A stretch of 64,000 bases of DNA from Tipula vernalis (taxonomy: Eukaryota > Arthropoda > Insecta > Diptera > Tipulidae), in assembly GCA_958295665.1 (NCBI GenBank), contig OY282558.1, forward strand, positions 335,827,106 to 335,891,105. Reading direction: 5' to 3'. The translations under genes were made by a program, and so were the position numbers. Under the pieces are notes generated by a model that worked only from the letters and a program-made list of their open reading frames with translations, had not been told where the DNA came from and searched no databases. Shown one piece after another: positions 50,239 through 61,345 of this stretch (the stretch's first letter is position 1; each line of letters starts with the position of its first letter).

Positions 50239-50997
50239 TGTAGCGGCCGATCTAAAATGTAAATTAAATATTTATATATTCATAAATAACATTTTTAAAT
50301 CGCGCTACGAATTAACGATAGCAATTTGAATCTTATTTTATGTTTCTAACTACACTATTAATTAGTGGAGATTGGAACCATTTTAGTTTACGCAGTTTAC
50401 TGCAGATGTGTATTATTTTATTACAATTGCTATACAGTTTTAGTCTATGTTTTCTCACAGTTTACGTTTATTAGTACTCAGTAAAGCTTTTCATGTGTGA
50501 GTGCTATTTTCTTTTGTTGTGTTGACTACACCTTTCATATACTTGGTGTTTCTAACACAAGTATTTATTTAAAATATTTTTGATACTGTCGTTTCGTTTT
50601 GCCACACTGTGCGCGCGTACAACAAGTTTGACGCGGTTTTTTTATATATACATATACAATGTATGTTTTGTTTTTTTTGGAAACAAAAAGGAACAAAAAT
50701 TGTAATTGCGTTCAGATCATCGACTAGTAAAGTCGATTTGTTTTTTTAAATAAAATTAACAAATGGTGGCGTTTAATAAATTTCTAAAAATAAAATTTGT
50801 TTAATAATAAATTTCTAAATATAAAATTTGTTTAAATAATAAGTTTCTAAAATAATAAAATTTGTTAAAATAATAAATTTTGTAAAATAATAAATTTGTT
50901 TAAATAATAAAATTTGTAAAAGAGCAAAGTAAATTTTGTGAATAAAAATTTGGAATTTTATTATAAATTAAATATAGTTTTGAATACACAAACTATA
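50239..50997 (+). repeat. Right LTR of the gypsy element
   Basis: 759 bp, identical by eye to the left LTR (44124-44882). It is followed directly by the AATT target duplication. Confidence 0.95.
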
Positions 50998-51482
50998 AAT
51001 TTACCGTGCTTTTATTGGTTCTGAGATATCAATAATCAAAGACAAAAGGATCATTTTTCATTCAATATCAGATATCTCAGCAAAAAATTAATTGAAAATT
51101 AATTAAAAAGCTATTTGGCCGATGCCTTGGTTTAACTTAAAGAAATTTTCCCGAGCCCGTGTATCCTTAAAAAAAAACAACAAAATGGAAAATGTTTGTC
51201 TCGCGGTTTTCTTATGGTTGCTCGATAATTGTATGTATTGTCTTTGTCGGGTGTAGCCGTCAAAATTGCGGCACTCCGCTTTTTCCTACCTCCCTTCATT
51301 GATTTGGCTCCTGCTTTCGGAAAAGGTCTAATCACATCTGGAACAAATTCCAAAGTGCCACTGTCTATTGACGAGCTTAAAGGGATTGTCTCATTCGTGA
51401 TTATTGCCATCGTAATTTCTTCGGCAGTGTTATTCGGTTCAATTTCAACAATTATTGTAGGTTCGAATCTGTCCAAGTGTAA

Positions 51483-51557
51483 CTGAAAAAAAAAAAATAA
51501 TAAGTTATTAAAATTGTGCCATTTTGAAAACAGTATTGGTACCGTAGGTAAGTATAC
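51483..51557 (-). other. Intron in the pogo transposase
   Basis: On the minus strand the 75-bp segment starts GTATACTTAC and ends in a long T run plus CAG. Removing it joins the codons for NEEQ to LHLDRFEP in frame. The read-through product would have a phenylalanine run. Confidence 0.7.
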
Positions 51558-51650
51558 CTGTTCTTCATTGATATCAGAACATAATTGAAGTATTGGAATG
51601 TTTTGATTTTCGATAGGATCTAGGGCTGGAAGAATCATTAACATGGGAAG

Positions 51651-53174
51651 CAGTGGCGTAACTAGGTACCCGCGGTACCCGCAGCTAAGGGGGGCCCAAG
51701 GCTATTGGGCCCCACGTGATTTATCGAGCGTTTGAATCTTGGTTTGAATAGTAGTTCAAAGTCAAGATTAGATAGATTGTAGCTCAGATTAAGCTTAAAG
51801 TAGACCTAGGAAATTTTTAAGATAAGGTGTTCGTCTAATTTTTAGAGAAAGAGGAAACGATTCCTGTTGCTATTAAATATTTTCTTAAGACAGCTGAAGG
51901 TGAAAAGTTCCAGCTATTTACTCGTAATCTGACTCCATAGAAATAAAAATGCCTTTAGATTCTGATAGGTATGTAGATTTAGAAGAAAATTTGCTTAACT
52001 CGTTTGAAATCAAAGCTTTCGCCATCAGAGAATAACAATTTTAGTGTTTGGTTTAATTTATTTGTAATATACGTGTTGTACTCCAAGTTTACGCCTTTTG
52101 CACTTCAAATTTAACCTTTTATAAATCAAATTAAGCAATTAGCAAAACAAAATGAAACTTTCACAAATCAAGTTTTGATTAGAAAAGGTTGAATTTGATT
52201 TGTAAAAGGAAGCAATACTGCTAAGCAGATTTGCGAAGTACCATTTTGATGTTCATAAAAATCAAGAAGAAATTGTTGAAACTTTCTCTTAGAAAAATAT
52301 TTCTCTTTTGGAAGGGAATTAACAGATACGTGCGCCAAACCAGTCAGTCTCTACAGTCAATTAGCGTTGCAATTTTGCAATTAGTGATGGTGTTTTTTTT
52401 CGGTTGTTTTTGGCCTGGTTTTCGGTCGCTTCGCGATTTCGTACCCATTGTCACAGATTTCATCTTTTGATCTTTTTTAAAATTTCTTGAGATTATTGGA
52501 GTTTAGCATGGAAATGTGATTTTGATGTTCAAGCTTTAGTTGGTGATTCTTTGTTTCGAAACTGTCAGGTTATTCGAGATGTTTCGAGGTTATTCGAGTG
52601 TAGTTCGATGTTACTCATGAATCTTAGAGTCTATTCTAAAAATATGTTTGTTCGATATTTAACAAATTATCCGATAGTTCCATTCTTAATGCATATCGTT
52701 TTGTTATTGCATATCGTTGAGATTCACATAATAAAGAGATTATTCGAATTTTTCTGCGATTTTTCCGCGTCTTGTTCTAGGATTAATCGAGATTGTTAAA
52801 GATTTTCAATTTTATTCGAATTTTTTATGACAATGTTCTGCGATTAGCTTTGAGTTTGAAAATTTGCAGAGTTACACATATATAAAGCTGAATCGCAATG
52901 TATTAGCAGATTTTTTAAGATTATGCCAAAATTTCGACATACTTACGGATAATTCGACATTTTTGAGATTATTTCGATATTCTTGATATTTTTCAATTAT
53001 ATTCGAAATTTGTGATGCTTCATCGATATTATTTAGAAAACGTTATAGCACTGAGTTACTAGATGTTTCGTTTTATTTAAGGGCCTTAAGGAAATCAGAT
53101 ATTTTTAAATAATGCGAGGCTCGACAGTAGGAAGAAATAAGTTTTCATGCGCGGGATTTGTAGTTACGCCACTG
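51651..53174. mobile_element. Non-autonomous hAT element (1524 bp)
   Basis: Perfect 14-bp inverted ends (CAGTGGCGTAACTA / TAGTTACGCCACTG) lie between identical 8-bp duplications ATGGGAAG (51643-51650 and 53175-53182), diagnostic of hAT. The interior has no frame above about 82 codons. Its right half is full of degenerate 'ttattcgagat' motifs. It sits inside a pogo transposase gene. Confidence 0.95.
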
Positions 53175-54254
53175 ATGGGAAGCACTATCTCTTGATCAAA
53201 AGTATTCGTTACATTTGATTGTGAATCACTAGAGTTGGGTCTAGGTGCGGGACGACCCGTGACAGTCGATGCCAAAAACTATTGATCAAAAAATATTTCC
53301 CGATGCATTGGTTCTATTCCTGTAAATTTAAACCCATTCATAATATTGTTTGGCGTGAGTGCTTTGAGAAGGGATTCAGTTACCAAGGGGGAGATGTTGT
53401 ATATCGTAATAGATTTTCCGAGGTTGTTTCGCATCTACGTATCTTGAACTCTTGACAAATATTTTTTAAAGGGACCATATACGCTTTGATCCAATGGTTG
53501 CATTTTATGTGAACAATGAGGCGAGAATGACAACATAACAATTCCGTTATCTTTAGCCAACTTTATAGTATTAATGGCCAAATGTGACTCGTGGAAGATG
53601 GTGAATGAAATGCTTCATAAATTGGAAGAACTCTTCCGTTGTCATCCAGCCAGACTTATTTCCTGAACCAAAATTACTTGTGGTGGAATAAAGGAAACGG
53701 TAGCATTTACTGCAACACATTCTGTTACCAGCTGTCCTCTTTCTGCCGAAGTTAGCCCTCCAACCTGCTTTGTTCACTTTTCACCTATATTTTGCACAAT
53801 TTCCGTACAGTTGTGACACCGGTTTCGTCAACATTTCAAATATCGCAAGCAGCAAGTTTAAACTTTTTCTTTACTGTATATAGTAAATCGAAAAAGGCGT
53901 CGACACGAATGCGATTGAAACCCATTGTACGACCAATACCTGTCGCTTCTGGGATCCGAATAGAATAATCAGGATCTCAACACTGAATTTTTTGCTTATC
54001 CTCACCTCAGTGCTTCGATTGGAACTTCCGCTGCATTTGTGCGTCTTGCTTTTTTAACTTAGCGCCGTAATGTTTGATGAGAAATCTCCATTTCTCTAGC
54101 AACGGACCGAACGCTAAGATTTTGTTTGACTATCCGATCTAAAGCAACTTTTATGGTATTTTCTGTCGTTGAAGCTCGATTGGTTTTCTTTGTGTACCTC
54201 CTCATTAATTAAATTGAAATAATAATTTATTTTTAAAGTTCGGAAATAATAATT

Positions 54255-54495
54255 TTATACGGGCAGGTTGTTACACGTAACAACCCGTAATTTTTTACTT
54301 ACCATCCGTCAAAATAAACTTTTCTATCTGATACTTTAAGAACACGTCCGATCACACCGAATTCTTGTGCACGACAGTGAATATTTATACAACGAGCAAA
54401 TTACTGTTGTGTTCCAACTCGATATTATATTTGGTTTACGAGTAAATCGCTCTGTAACAACCTGCCCCATGTAACAATTTGCCCCGGTCTACCCT
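54255..54495. repeat. Candidate terminal/subterminal repeats of the pogo element
   Basis: A short palindrome (GGGCAGGTTGTTACACGTAA with CAACCCG) lies at about 54263-54292. The complement reading from 54493 gives CCGGGGCAAATTGTTACATG, then GGGGCAGGTTGTTACA. Repeated 'ggcaggttgttaca' units upstream of the transposase start could be transposase-binding sites. The other end of the element was not found. Confidence 0.45.
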
Positions 54496-54499
54496 ACGT

Positions 54500-55210
54500 C
54501 GTTACATTCGAAATTTTTAATTATTTTAAACTAATTTCACCGGCGATTTTTTAGATAAACTTCAAGAATACGGGGCCAGTTGTCATTTTGGGTTGGTGGG
54601 CTTAGCGAATAGGAGTGGAGCCCTCTGGTGCTTTATAATACATAAAACACAATGTGTATAAAAGTTGGCGATATAAAATTTATATAAACTAATTTTATCC
54701 CTCCTACCTCCACCCCCAGAATTTTGATACAGATCCGCCCTGAAGTAAACGCTCATGCTTAAAGCAAATTCTACTGAGCTTATACTACTCATGCTAACCA
54801 TAACAACAGAATGATTATTTGACACCTAAAATATGTCAGATTAATTTTAAGTGTAAAGGAAAACAAAGAGCCGTTTATTCAAAATAACCTAATTTTAGTA
54901 ACTATAAACTACAGAAAAAAACTTAAATGACAGAAGGTCTAACCTAAAGATTGCGAATTTGCCATGCTTTTATTTTTTTATTTTGACAAAGTAATTATAG
55001 GCTTAGCTTAAAAGGAGATTAAATGAAATATCTCAATCAACCAGGCAGTATATCCAACGTTGAGCGTGTAGCTACTGCTGTCATATATATTTTTTGTTTT
55101 TGTTTGTTTCTGTTATTTTCCTCATGTTTTGTTTTTGACATTTCCATAGTCGAACTTAAAAATAATTTTTTATAAATGAAGTTAGGTACAAAGATTTGTA
55201 TAACATTTTT
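54500..55210. other. AT-rich DNA, no supported gene
   Basis: This lies between the pogo and P-like relics. Nothing recognisable was seen. Confidence 0.4.
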
Positions 55211-55214
55211 GAAT

Positions 55215-57886
55215 CTACATTTGTGTATGAACCAGTAGTCTTTTATAAGCTGCAGTGAACTGTGGTACAGTAGGATTGTTATTTGAACCTAGCCGGGACC
55301 TAATACTAGCGAAGAAAAGCTCAATGTGGTCTAGATTCCTTGGAAGTTTGGTCCTTATATACAAATTAAAAATAAAATATATACTTTTTAAACACAAAAT
55401 CATCCCAATAAATCCAGTTTTACGAGGAGACATAACAACCGGTTGGAAATTATTGAACGTCTTGATTTGTATGGAGCCTAAATAGTTTACAGCAAAATTA
55501 ACAAATGTTTCTATTTGTTCTATATTTGCTTCACAAAGTGGTGGTTTTAATCCTCTCTGGGCCTTCTTCTGGAATTCAAAATATCAAATATATCATTAAT
55601 TGTCCCAATAAACTTTACAGTGGGTAAACATCCCAGAAATTGTGGTAAACCTAGCTGATCTCTACAAAATAGAAGAGCATCTGCAACAGAATTGCTTAGA
55701 GCTTGTGTAGCAAGTCGTACGTCCATTTTCTGATTTTCCCCAAATGTAGCTGTTCAGATTCCTGTAATTTTAATAAATCTTCTAAATAATGCCACGAAAC
55801 CTATTCGCCGTTTTCGTCCATTAAAGGGCCTTTCTACGCGAATGTATTTCGAATCAATTTTAACATATGACAAGGATCGGGTAATATAACTAATTGTTTG
55901 TTGACAGATTCTACTTTAAATGTAAATTTTGGATCTAATCTATCTAATTCTTTGTATTTAGCCACATTTGCTTTACACCCTAAAAGATTTCCTATAGACA
56001 TATTAACTGGACAACCATCAAAAGTAACACCGATTATTTTAACCCCCCAGCAAAAAAGTTGTGAAGACATAAACGCAATAAATTATTTTTTGTTCACCAT
56101 TTAAAAAAATGGAGGTGTGGCCAACACACGACTTTCTTTTACGAACAGAGAATTTTGAGAAATTTTATTTTTTTCTTAATTTTTTTTTTAATTTTTAAAT
56201 TTTTCAATTTTTTTTTTTAATTTTTTTTTATTTTTATTTGTTTTTAATTTTTGGAAACATTTTGTCTTTAGTAGTTTTTTGTAAACCTTATACTTTTTAA
56301 GATATTTGCAAAATAAATTTTCTGGACCAAGGGAGTGGCCACTTCCGGTTGACCGATTTGGAGTAAAATTCACTGGGGCCTCCCAATTTATCAAAAAAGC
56401 TTAAATCTGAAGTTTCAGTTCGATTGGTTAAACCATCTGGGCTGTAGAGAGGACACAGACAGACTGACAGACTGACAGACTGACAGACAGACACCATTTC
56501 GAAACCCACTTTTTCGGACTCAGGGGACCTCAAAACAAATAAATCTCTAAAAATCTCAAGGTCCAAAATTTTCATGATTACTATACTTTATTTTACTAGA
56601 GTAAAAGAAAGTAAAAGCAATTGGGAAATACCCTAATGGTAATTTCCATCTTTTGTTAATTCTGACCGCCATAAATACTTGAATATGAGTACTAACTCTT
56701 CACGTTCTTGCCCATCCCCTAAATCTAACGGAACGTTTTCCGCCCTATTCTAATTGACTTTGAATATAAATTTCATAAAATACAATATTACAAAAAGAAT
56801 TTTGATTATTTAACCGCTCGTTATGAACAAGAAGTCGTAACGTGTGAAAAGATTCCTCGGTAAATCCAGGTTTTCCGTTCACACATGTGTACCACTTTCC
56901 TATTGTTTTCGGATGAGGCAATAAAAAATTAAATGTTTTACGAACATAATCGTAGCCCTTCGGTGAATAAAAGTTAAAATTCATTGCAAATATCCTTATT
57001 CCAATGAGATATTTTTTTGTAATGAAATACCTTTAGATCTACGAAGCTGCCTTTCCAGAAGTTCTTTCACAGGCTCCGACATGGACAACAATTCAATCAG
57101 ATGTTCTTCTTGCAGCAGATTCTGACTTCGTAGATTTTTTAACGTGTTTTCTAATTGTAATATTTTTTGGTTTCTTCGACGAATTATTTCCTTTGAACGC
57201 CGCTCTTTCTGCTTCATTTCGTTGTTTGATGATCTCAACATTCTTAGCTTCATTTTTCTGCGGTAATTTTTTTAGGTGAAGAAGAGATACTCCTGACGTT
57301 GACGTAATTAAGGAGGTGTTAATCGTTATTTTTTTATTAGGCTACAAATCATAATGCAAATTAAGCAAATTAACTATAAAGAATAAAAATGTATTATTCA
57401 AATACCTTTAACACTTTAAAACACTTATATCCACCCGCATATGTTAGGTCCATGTCTCTTCTAAAACGGTTGATGACTCTCCGGAACTCATAATATGTGA
57501 GATAATAGGTGGGATGATTGCTGTGCTACAGGCACATTCTTCTTGCTCGGTATCGGGAATTATTGTAGTGGCTGAGTTCAATGAAGAACTGAGACAAGGT
57601 TCATGGTCTACCGGTACTTGTGACAAACTTATATTTACATCCAATTCCTCTAATGGATCGCGACTTACTGCGGCCGAGGATTATGATGCAAAAATAGTTG
57701 GTACCGCATTTGCAGTTAAATTTTTGCACTTACCACGAATGTAAACATATTTATTTTCAAAATGTTCGGAGCAAATCCGCTCCCAATTCTTGACAATATT
57801 TTTCTTTAAAATTTGCTTCCATTCTTTTTTCATTTTCGCATTCTTAGGAAATCTGTAACGGAAACCATAATTTTTCTCAGATGTTC
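55215..57886 (-). pseudogene. P-element/THAP9-like transposase relic
   Basis: Pieces in order on the minus strand: a THAP zinc-finger remnant (YRFPKNAKMKKEWKQILK, then WERICSEHFENK, 57870-57750, with the first cysteine pair not seen); an acidic linker (57645-57444); a coiled coil rich in E, K, R and L (57253-56996); FYSPKGYDYVRKTFNFLLPH (56980-56900); KIIGVTFDGCPVNMSIGNLL and LPDPCHMLKLIRNTF (56045-55834); DVRLATQALSNSVADALLF (about 55725); and the C-terminal LDHIELFFASIRSRLGSNNN (55345-55270). This is the domain order of P-element/THAP9 transposases. Repeat copy B (56109-56617) interrupts it, and stops lie between segments, some possibly introns. Confidence 0.8.
56109..56617 (-). repeat. Repeat family R1, copy B
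   Basis: It runs from AAATGGAGGTGTGGCCAACA on the left, through the T-rich zone, TTTGCAAAATAAATTTTCTG, AGTGGCCACTTCCGGTT and the (GACAGACT)n tract at 56455-56490, to CTAGAGTAAAAGAAAGTAAA. It is inserted between two conserved segments of the P-like transposase. Confidence 0.85.
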
Positions 57887-57889
57887 ATA

Positions 57890-58775
57890 ATAATATTTTG
57901 AAACCCTTCAGATAAAATATTTTCCCTCGGCACTGGTTTTTTTTTTTTGAAAATTACTTTGCGTTTTTTTATTTGGGCTCTGTGTATATATCTTTCTGGT
58001 CGTAGATCTCAATTAAATTTTTATTTATAAACTGATACTTATAATTTCTTACTAATAACTTATAATTTCTGTTATAAATAAAATAGAAATTGTATCTATA
58101 CCACTTCATACAAAATACGAGTATGTACATATATCAACAATATTTTGACGTTCAAATTGTTTTCCTTAACCCAAAAATGGTGAATTTGTCTAGTATTCGA
58201 TCTAGTCTAGTGGTTCGGCAACTAAATGATCGAGTATTTGTCTCACTATAACCCGAAAATTATATTAATAGTGCGTTAATAATTTTTAATTTCGACTAGG
58301 TTTATTAATTTATATTTTTTGCGTTTTGAAGGTATAGAATTTGCAGGTCCCTAAGGGTGGGTGGAGGCTCTGGAAATGTACATCCTCCACCCTGCTCTAA
58401 CCAGGCCTGGGCATTATAACCAAATATCTCGAACCATAGGCAAAGAAATAAACAAAAGGCACCTTTATTTTGTCGAAAAATACTTTTTTAATCCTAAAGG
58501 TAAACAGATTGAAGATATTCGAATTTCTGGAGACACAAACTGTTAGTCCGGCTAGTCTTCGAAATAGTGACAATCAATTTCAACAAGACAATTTACTATT
58601 TCCAACTTAACAAGACAAACTTGGAACTTGAAAGATTATTTTGATGATTAATCCTTACTTACCTTCAGCTTTGCATATCTAATATCCGTGCCTGTCAAAT
58701 AAAGTGTTTAGATACCACAATAAAACCACATAAAATTTAAAAATTTTATTCAAAATCACAGCGTTATTATTCTAA
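57890..58775. other. AT-rich DNA, no firm gene
   Basis: A 61-codon frame at 58361-58546 starts with a GTG or TTG-like codon and reads LEMYILHPALTRPGHYNQIS. It has protein-like composition but no recognised family. Confidence 0.3.
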
Positions 58776-58782
58776 TCTAATA

Positions 58783-59228
58783 CCACGTTTACATTATACG
58801 TACCTAATAAGTATGTACTTTTTTGCTATTTAATTATTTTTCCGCTGCGGTTTACAATAGCTGTACGATTTGTAATGTGAACGCATACTATAAAAGTTTG
58901 TTGTTTTGACAGATAGATTTTTGTATTCAATTCAGTTTATGTGTTGTGAATTTCTTCTCAAACTCTATTAAATTTGTCGGTAAATTATTTGATTAACACC
59001 CGAAATTGTAGTTTAACAAAAAAACGTAATAAATTTTTGTTTTGAATGACATTAGTATATAGTTATTAGTCAGGGTTCACATTACAACATAATATACTAA
59101 TACTTTTTTGATACACACTTTACCGAAATATCAAAAAAGTATATGATAAAATATTTAAATATTTAAATTTGAGTTCACATGACGATACTTTTTTGCTACA
59201 TACTTTTATTCTACTAATGTAAACGTGG
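58783..59228. mobile_element. TA-flanked MITE (446 bp)
   Basis: The ends CCACGTTTACATTA and TAATGTAAACGTGG are inverted. Partial arm similarity continues inside ('aagtatgta', 'ttttttgct'). TA borders both sides. The interior holds repeated 'agtatgtac' and 'cttttttg' motifs and no gene. It is possibly a Tc1/mariner-derived MITE. Confidence 0.6.
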
Positions 59229-59405
59229 TATAAAATTGCAAACATTTATAATTTGAATGTTACAAGAAGCCATAAATTTAACAAAAAATGCATAACATCA
59301 ACAGGTCTTTTCAAGAAAATATAAATACGATATTTTTAATTAACATTTTCACACAGAGTTGACGCAAATTGATTGTTTGCACGGTAATAATCATGCATAC
59401 ATATA

Positions 59406-60658
59406 CAGTCAGTCAAGTAAGAGCGTGGTCGGGTTAATTTATAAAAAAATTTATTTGGTGAAACTTTCATATTTATAAATATATTGTACACATTACAAAC
59501 GATGATGCAATTCGGTTAATATTGTGTCCAGTCACCATCGGCGTCGATAATTGCCTGACATCTCCGAGGCATGCTTTCTACTAATTTGACGGCGTATTCT
59601 AGTGGCAACGATCTCCAGATCGCAAGATAGCTGCTTCAAAGTGTGTGTGCGTCTTCCACGAAGTTTCTGTTTAATATATGCCCACACATTTTCAATAGGG
59701 TTTGCATCAGGCGACTGCGACGGCCAATCCAATGTAACGATGCCAGATTGAGTCTTCCACTCAGTACAGAGCTTGCTGAGGTGTTTAGGATCGTTGTCCT
59801 CTTGCAGAATCCAATCTTCATTTTTGCTGATGAACCAACGTTTGGCAGATGGCAGTAAAGCCTTTTTGTAGATTTTAATCATTTTTTCGGCATTTAGGTT
59901 GTCGGTAAAGAGGTACAAAGTGCCGAATCCCTGCTTTGAGAAGCAGCCCCAAAGATGCACCTTTATTCCGTGTTTTACGGTCCGCTGAACAAGCCTATTG
60001 GTGGAAGTTGACCAGGCTCGCGTGAGGACACAACGTGTCCATACAGAACATTCATCAGTAAAAATGACATTTTCAAAATCTCTATCGATATTCTCATGCG
60101 CCCAAGCGAGTCGCTTTTTCACATGTTTTCCAGTCAACAGAGGCTTCTTCATTGTGTTGCGCCATTTCAGGTCATGAGTACGGAGATGGGTTCGGATAGT
60201 TTCGTAGGATATATCTAAACCTTTTGCCTTTAATTTTGCTTGTCCTTGCCGCCTAACCAGGATTCCGCGAAAACAGATTCACTATTATTTTTTCATCTTT
60301 TTTGTCCACTTTTCCTATCGAGCCACGTTCTGGTAAATCATCTACATTTTTAGCCACTTTATATCGCTGTACCCACTTATGTACAAATGCCTTCGACTTT
60401 CTCATATATTTAGCAGCCGCTGATTGCGACATTTTGGGACCTTTCGGGTGGGTGCAAAGGAATACAGCCTCGTAGCGCGACGCGTATTTAGCACTCATGG
60501 CGCTTAACGTGATTCTCTTTCAAAAGTTCAACGACAACTGAATCTTTGTTGACAATGCATCAAGGACAAAGCTTCCCTCTATCGGCTCGCAAAGGAATTA
60601 GAGCGAAATCTTTCATTACCTGTCGGTAATGACGACCACGCTCTTACTTGACTGACTG
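59406..60658 (-). mobile_element. Tc1-family DNA transposon (1253 bp)
   Basis: Perfect 26-bp inverted ends (CAGTCAGTCAAGTAAGAGCG plus TGGTCG; 59406-59431 and 60633-60658) are flanked by TA on both sides. A single transposase gene fills the inside on the minus strand. Length and ends are typical of Tc1. Confidence 0.95.
59532..60498 (-). pseudogene. Tc1 transposase (DD34E) with one frameshift
   Basis: The first frame (60498-60253, 81 codons from ATG) carries the paired helix-turn-helix region: SQSAAAKYMRKSKAFVHKWV, then LPERGSIGKV (GRPR-like linker) and IIVNLFSRNPG before a stop. The second frame (through 60152-59532) carries WAHENIDRDFENVIFTDECS (first D), HLWGCFSKQGFGTLYLF, ILQEDNDPKH (second D) and WPSQSPDANPIENVWAYIK (E), with 34 residues between the second D and the E. 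One frame change near 60245 separates them. Everything else is open, so decay is recent. Confidence 0.9.
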
Positions 60659-60794
60659 TATGTATATTATGTACAATCCAACCACCAAAGTGTACGCACA
60701 TACTCATATACTGAATGTTTTTGTCAATTAATTTATTGTTCAGCAAATGTAAGGAATACTGTTAACAAAAACATTATGAATGATCACCATTAAA

Positions 60795-61326
60795 AAAATG
60801 GAGGTGTGGCCAACACACGACTTTCTTTTACGAACAGAGAATTTTGAGAAATTTTATTTTTTTTATAACTTTTTTTTTAAATTTTTTATTTTTTTTTAAT
60901 TTTTAAATTTTTAAATTTTTTTTTTAATTTTTTATTTTTATTTGTTTTTAATTTTTGGAAACATTTTGTATTGAGTAGTTTTTTGTTAACCTTATACTTT
61001 TTAAGATATTTGCAAAATAAATTTTCTGGACCAAGGGAGTGGCCACTTCCGGTTAGCCGATTTGGAGTAAAATTCACTGGGACCTCCCAATTTATCAAAA
61101 AAGCTTAAATCTAAAGTTTCAGTTCGATTGGTTAAACCATCTGAGCTGTAGAGAGGACACAGACAGACTGACAGACTGACAGACTAACAGACAGACAGAC
61201 AGACACCATTTCGAAACCCACTTTTCCGGACTCAGGGGACCTCAAAACAGATAAATATCTAAAAATCTCAAGGTCCCAAATTTTCATGATTACTATACTT
61301 TATTTTACTACAGTAAAAGAAAGTAA
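60795..61326 (-). repeat. Repeat family R1, copy C
   Basis: It has the same layout as copy B: GGAGGTGTGGCCAACACACG, a T-rich zone, GTGGCCACTTCCGGTTAGCC, a GACA/GACT tract (61160-61203) and CTACAGTAAAAGAAAGTAA. It is separated from copy D by about 20 bp. Confidence 0.85.
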
Positions 61327-61345
61327 TAACAACCCGAAACCAAAC

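Larger units (their letters stand above)
44124..50997 (+). mobile_element. Ty3/gypsy LTR retrotransposon, apparently intact
   Basis: It is 6874 bp long, flanked by AATT (44120-44123 and 50998-51001). Two 759-bp LTRs are identical by eye. The order is LTR, primer-binding-like site, 1.2-kb leader, gag, pol by -1 frameshift, polypurine tract, LTR. No env-like frame follows pol. It lies within the right arm of a foldback element, whose sequence resumes exactly after the duplication. Confidence 0.95.
42651..51100. mobile_element. Large foldback (possibly IR/DR Tc1-like) element, split by gypsy
   Basis: The left arm (about 42780-43113) and right arm (about 43798-44119, resuming at 51002-51040) are inverted copies, best around 43061-43113 versus 43804-43870. 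The left tip, CAGTACTCCAAAAAATTAAA preceded by TA, looks like a Tc1-type tip. A motif AATTAAAGGAACA recurs at the tip (42664-42676) and at the inner end of the arm (43074-43086), as in IR/DR elements. The core (43140-43800) consists of diverged units with 'cttggctatttcttaaccgat' in one orientation, then the other. The right tip is missing. Without the gypsy insert it spans about 1.6 kb. Confidence 0.6.
51132..54205 (-). pseudogene. pogo/Tigger transposase, split by a hAT element
   Basis: From the ATG complement at 54203-54205: RRYTKKTNRASTTENTIKVA and REMEISHQTLRR, the N-terminal helix-turn-helix. Later frames read SGNKSGWMTTEEFFQFMKHF (DDE core, 53777-53571) and MQPLDQSVYGPFKKY, then GFKFTGIEPMHREIFF near 53330. 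The hAT insertion (51651-53174) interrupts the C-terminal part, which continues at 51642: LPALDPIENQNIPILQLCSD. A 75-bp GT-AG intron (51557-51483) follows, then LHLDRFEPTIIVE and VPDVIRPFPKAGAKS to a stop. Frameshifts and a stop occur in the N-terminal half, so the copy is inactive. Confidence 0.8.

Noticed and set aside
56455..56490. GACAGACT tracts resembling a short CRISPR-like array
   Set aside because: Simple 4/8-bp microsatellite without spacers, in a eukaryotic repeat.
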